This document shows, one piece after another, positions 62,289-64,000 of a stretch of 64,000 bases of DNA. Each line of letters opens with the position of its first letter. Within the stretch, counting starts at the first letter, position 1. Position numbers and translations under genes: made by a program. Source of the stretch: Arthrobacter sp. B3I4 (GTDB taxonomy: Bacteria > Actinomycetota > Actinomycetes > Actinomycetales > Micrococcaceae); the NCBI RefSeq assembly GCF_030816855.1, contig NZ_JAUSYK010000001.1, forward strand, positions 3,162,001 to 3,226,000, written 5' to 3'. The notes under the pieces were generated by a model. It saw nothing but the letters and a program-made list of their open reading frames with translations. It was not told where the DNA came from and ran no database searches.

Positions 62289-62951
62289 TTATTTGTTGAG
62301 CACCTCGTGGGTGAGGAATTCGCCCACGTGCCCGACTTCCTGCTGGTTGATGCCGTGCCACATACCGGTGTACAGCACCTTGGTGAGCTTTACGTGCTTG
62401 CGCACCCAGCCCATGGTGAACTCGATTTTGTCCGGCGTGATCACGGGATCCTGCTGGTCCCGGCCCCAGAACATCGGCACGGTTCCTTCCAGTTCCGCGT
62501 CCCGGAAGCTCGGGTCGTCCCCGGCGTCGACCACGAACCCGGAAAGTCCGACGACGGCGGCGTAGCCGTCGGGGCGCTGCCGCAGCAGCGTGGTGGCCAG
62601 GGCCATGCCCATGGAGAATCCGAGCAGGGTGACCGAGGGGTGGTTGTCCCGGACCGAGTCGATCCAGTCCTGGGCGTAGGCCGAAGCCTGCTTGACGGCG
62701 TCGAGCGAGTACTCGATGGAGGCTGTCAACGGGAACCAGGTGAACCCCGGGCCGGAGACCAGCGGTGCGCGCAGCGAGGCCACCACGAACTCCTCCGGCA
62801 GCATGTCCGCCAGGCTCAGCAGGTCCTGTTCGTTGGCGCCGTAGCCGTGCAGCAGCACCAGCAGGGGCTTGCCGGCGCGGGCCTCTTCGGGACGGGTCCA
62901 CAGCACAACAGGGGCGGGAAAAGCAGCGGGAAAGGGAAGGGCTTCAGTCAT
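62289..62951 (-). CDS. Carboxylesterase/phospholipase-type alpha/beta-hydrolase
   Basis: A 220-residue hydrolase from the ATG at 62951. L-L-H-G-Y-G-A-N-E-Q-D near residue 35, nucleophile G-F-S-M-G near 107, Asp near residue 165 (D-Q-Q-D-P-V) and His in W-H-G-I-N near 200 form the catalytic set of the acyl-protein thioesterase/carboxylesterase family. It is divergent from the SGNH hydrolase gene. Confidence 0.88.
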   Translation of the reverse strand: MTEALPFPAAFPAPVVLWTRPEEARAGKPLLVLLHGYGANEQDLLSLADMLPEEFVVASLRAPLVSGPGFTWFPLTASIEYSLDAVKQASAYAQDWIDSVRDNHPSVTLLGFSMGMALATTLLRQRPDGYAAVVGLSGFVVDAGDDPSFRDAELEGTVPMFWGRDQQDPVITPDKIEFTMGWVRKHVKLTKVLYTGMWHGINQQEVGHVGEFLTHEVLNK

Positions 62952-63027
62952 GGCTCCATTCTTACAGTTACCTCGGAGTAACCATTTACGGTGGCGTCGC
63001 TTCCCGTCGGGAGGGCAGGATGGAAAG

Positions 63028-63903
63028 GTGAGCGAAACAAAACCGATGGAGAACTTCCCGGACCGCACCGTCAATCACCCCTGGACCCGCTACGTGGCAA
63101 TGGGTGACTCCTTCACCGAAGGCATCGGTGATCCCGAGCCGGCGAGCCCGGGCGGCCACCGCGGCTGGGCGGACCGGGTCGCGGAGGAACTGAGCCGGGG
63201 CCACGAAGACTTCGCGTACGCCAACCTCGCCGTGCGGGGCCGCTTGCTTCAGCAGATCGTCGACCAGCAGCTGGCCCACTGCCTGTCGCTCAAGCCGGAT
63301 TTGGTGACCCTGTCCGCCGGCGGCAACGACCTGATCCGGCCCGGCGGCGACCCCGATGTGCTCGCCGCGCGGTTGGACTCCGTGGTGCAGATCCTGAGCC
63401 TGAGCGGTGCCACGGTGGTGCTGTTCAACGGCCCGGACACCGGCTCCTCCGTGCTCAGCCGGGTCCGCAGCAAGGTGGCGATCTACAACGAGAATCTGCG
63501 CACCGTAGCGGCCCGGCATGACGCAATCATTGCCGACATGTGGTCCCTCCGGCAGCTCAGCGACCCGCAGATGTGGGACGTGGACAGGCTGCATTTCTCG
63601 CCGCTGGGCCACCATACGATCGCGGCCATGGTGCTGGATTCGCTGAACGTGGAGCACACCCTGGAGCCGTTGTCACCCAAGCCGCTGCCCCCGCGCAGCT
63701 GGCGCGAGGCCCGCAGCGGGGATCTCATCTGGGCCCGCGAGCACTTTGTCCCGTGGGTGGTCCGCAGGCTCCGGCACCGCTCCTCCGGCGACGGGATCAC
63801 GGCCAAGAGGCCGTTGGCCGGTCCGGTGTTCGGGCCGGGGGTTCCGCTGGGCTCCGGCGAAGGCCCGCCGGGCTCGGGCGACGCGGCGGACCTCGGGCGT
63901 TAG
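63028..63903 (+). CDS. SGNH/GDSL-family hydrolase
   Basis: A 291-residue hydrolase with a GTG start at 63028; an in-frame ATG six codons later is an alternative. Block I is M-G-D-S-F-T-E-G near residue 24, the glycine block follows, block III is G-G-N-D near 97 and block V is D-R-L-H-F near 185. It lacks a signal peptide. A Gly/Pro-rich tail of about 35 residues ends the protein. Likely an esterase or lipase of unknown substrate. Confidence 0.88.
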   Translation: MSETKPMENFPDRTVNHPWTRYVAMGDSFTEGIGDPEPASPGGHRGWADRVAEELSRGHEDFAYANLAVRGRLLQQIVDQQLAHCLSLKPDLVTLSAGGNDLIRPGGDPDVLAARLDSVVQILSLSGATVVLFNGPDTGSSVLSRVRSKVAIYNENLRTVAARHDAIIADMWSLRQLSDPQMWDVDRLHFSPLGHHTIAAMVLDSLNVEHTLEPLSPKPLPPRSWREARSGDLIWAREHFVPWVVRRLRHRSSGDGITAKRPLAGPVFGPGVPLGSGEGPPGSGDAADLGR

Positions 63904-63936
63904 GCTGGAAGGACACCTTCTGAGAGGCCCGGTACC

Positions 63937-64000
63937 GTGAGTATTTTCTTTTTGATCATTGTGTTGTCCGTGGTGATTCCGGCCGCGAGGCGCCTGTACC
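63937..64000 (+). CDS. N-terminal end of a membrane protein (partial)
   Basis: A GTG at 63937 opens a frame of 21 residues to the window edge, starting V-S-I-F-F-L-I-I-V-L-S-V-V-I-P, a probable membrane helix. AGAGG stands upstream. The rest of the gene lies outside. Confidence 0.5.
   Translation, partial: MSIFFLIIVLSVVIPAARRLY

Overview
The window is high-GC chromosomal DNA from an actinobacterium, most likely a member of the Micrococcaceae such as Arthrobacter or Pseudarthrobacter. The evidence is the GC-rich third codon positions, frequent GTG starts, a DivIVA-type protein beside cdsA, a single-chain glycyl-tRNA synthetase, and a leucine-catabolic gene set of the kind known from mycobacteria and relatives. 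I saw no insertion sequence, prophage, integron or CRISPR array; the window looks like core chromosome with metabolic and transport genes between housekeeping blocks.

Layout. (1) 0-4.8 kb: the end of an unidentified + strand frame, a YciI-like protein, a SatD-like regulator coupled to a membrane protein and preceded by two matching palindromes, then rseP and dxr. (2) 5-12.3 kb: a lipase-maturation-factor-like membrane protein, a tripartite tricarboxylate transporter (tctCBA) and a divergent CitA/CitB-type two-component system. (3) 12.5-25.9 kb: a leucine/branched-chain degradation region. A seven-gene minus-strand operon (carboxylase beta and alpha, acyl-CoA dehydrogenase, CoA-transferase A and B, MaoC-type hydratase, CitE-like lyase) is divergent from a TetR gene across twin operators; next to it lies a three-gene branched-chain oxo-acid dehydrogenase operon divergent from a frameshifted Lrp/AsnC gene. 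(4) 26-34 kb: LysR/EamA pair, a DUF485-actP acetate-symporter operon, a LytS/LytTR system and a second small-membrane-protein/symporter pair. (5) 34-41 kb: divIVA-like, cdsA, frr, pyrH, tsf, rpsB, a secreted M23 protein and an acyl-CoA dehydrogenase. (6) 41.5-64 kb: tRNA(CAU), glycosyltransferase, transporters, a CDP-alcohol phosphatidyltransferase, tandem tRNA-Asn genes, dnaG-dgt-dusB, a YibE/F protein, an FAD oxidase, a hydrolase/DUF1295/acyltransferase operon, glycyl-tRNA synthetase and several hydrolases.

How the genes fit together. Region 3 encodes an essentially continuous route: branched-chain oxo acid to acyl-CoA (BkdABC), isovaleryl-CoA oxidation, methylcrotonyl-CoA carboxylation, hydration, cleavage to acetyl-CoA and acetoacetate, and acetoacetate activation by ScoAB. 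Region 4 adds acetate-type monocarboxylate uptake with a local sensor. CRP/GlxR-like palindromes occur in both the bkd/lrp and actP/lytS intergenic regions, which suggests shared carbon-status control. The usual actinobacterial neighbours cdsA and dxr are about 30 kb apart here, so regions 2-4 sit inside what is often one housekeeping cluster.

The most notable unexplained signals are the SatD-like regulator with its twin palindromes, the Lrp frameshift, the twin TetR operators, dispersed intergenic repeats, and coding minisatellites in several proteins.
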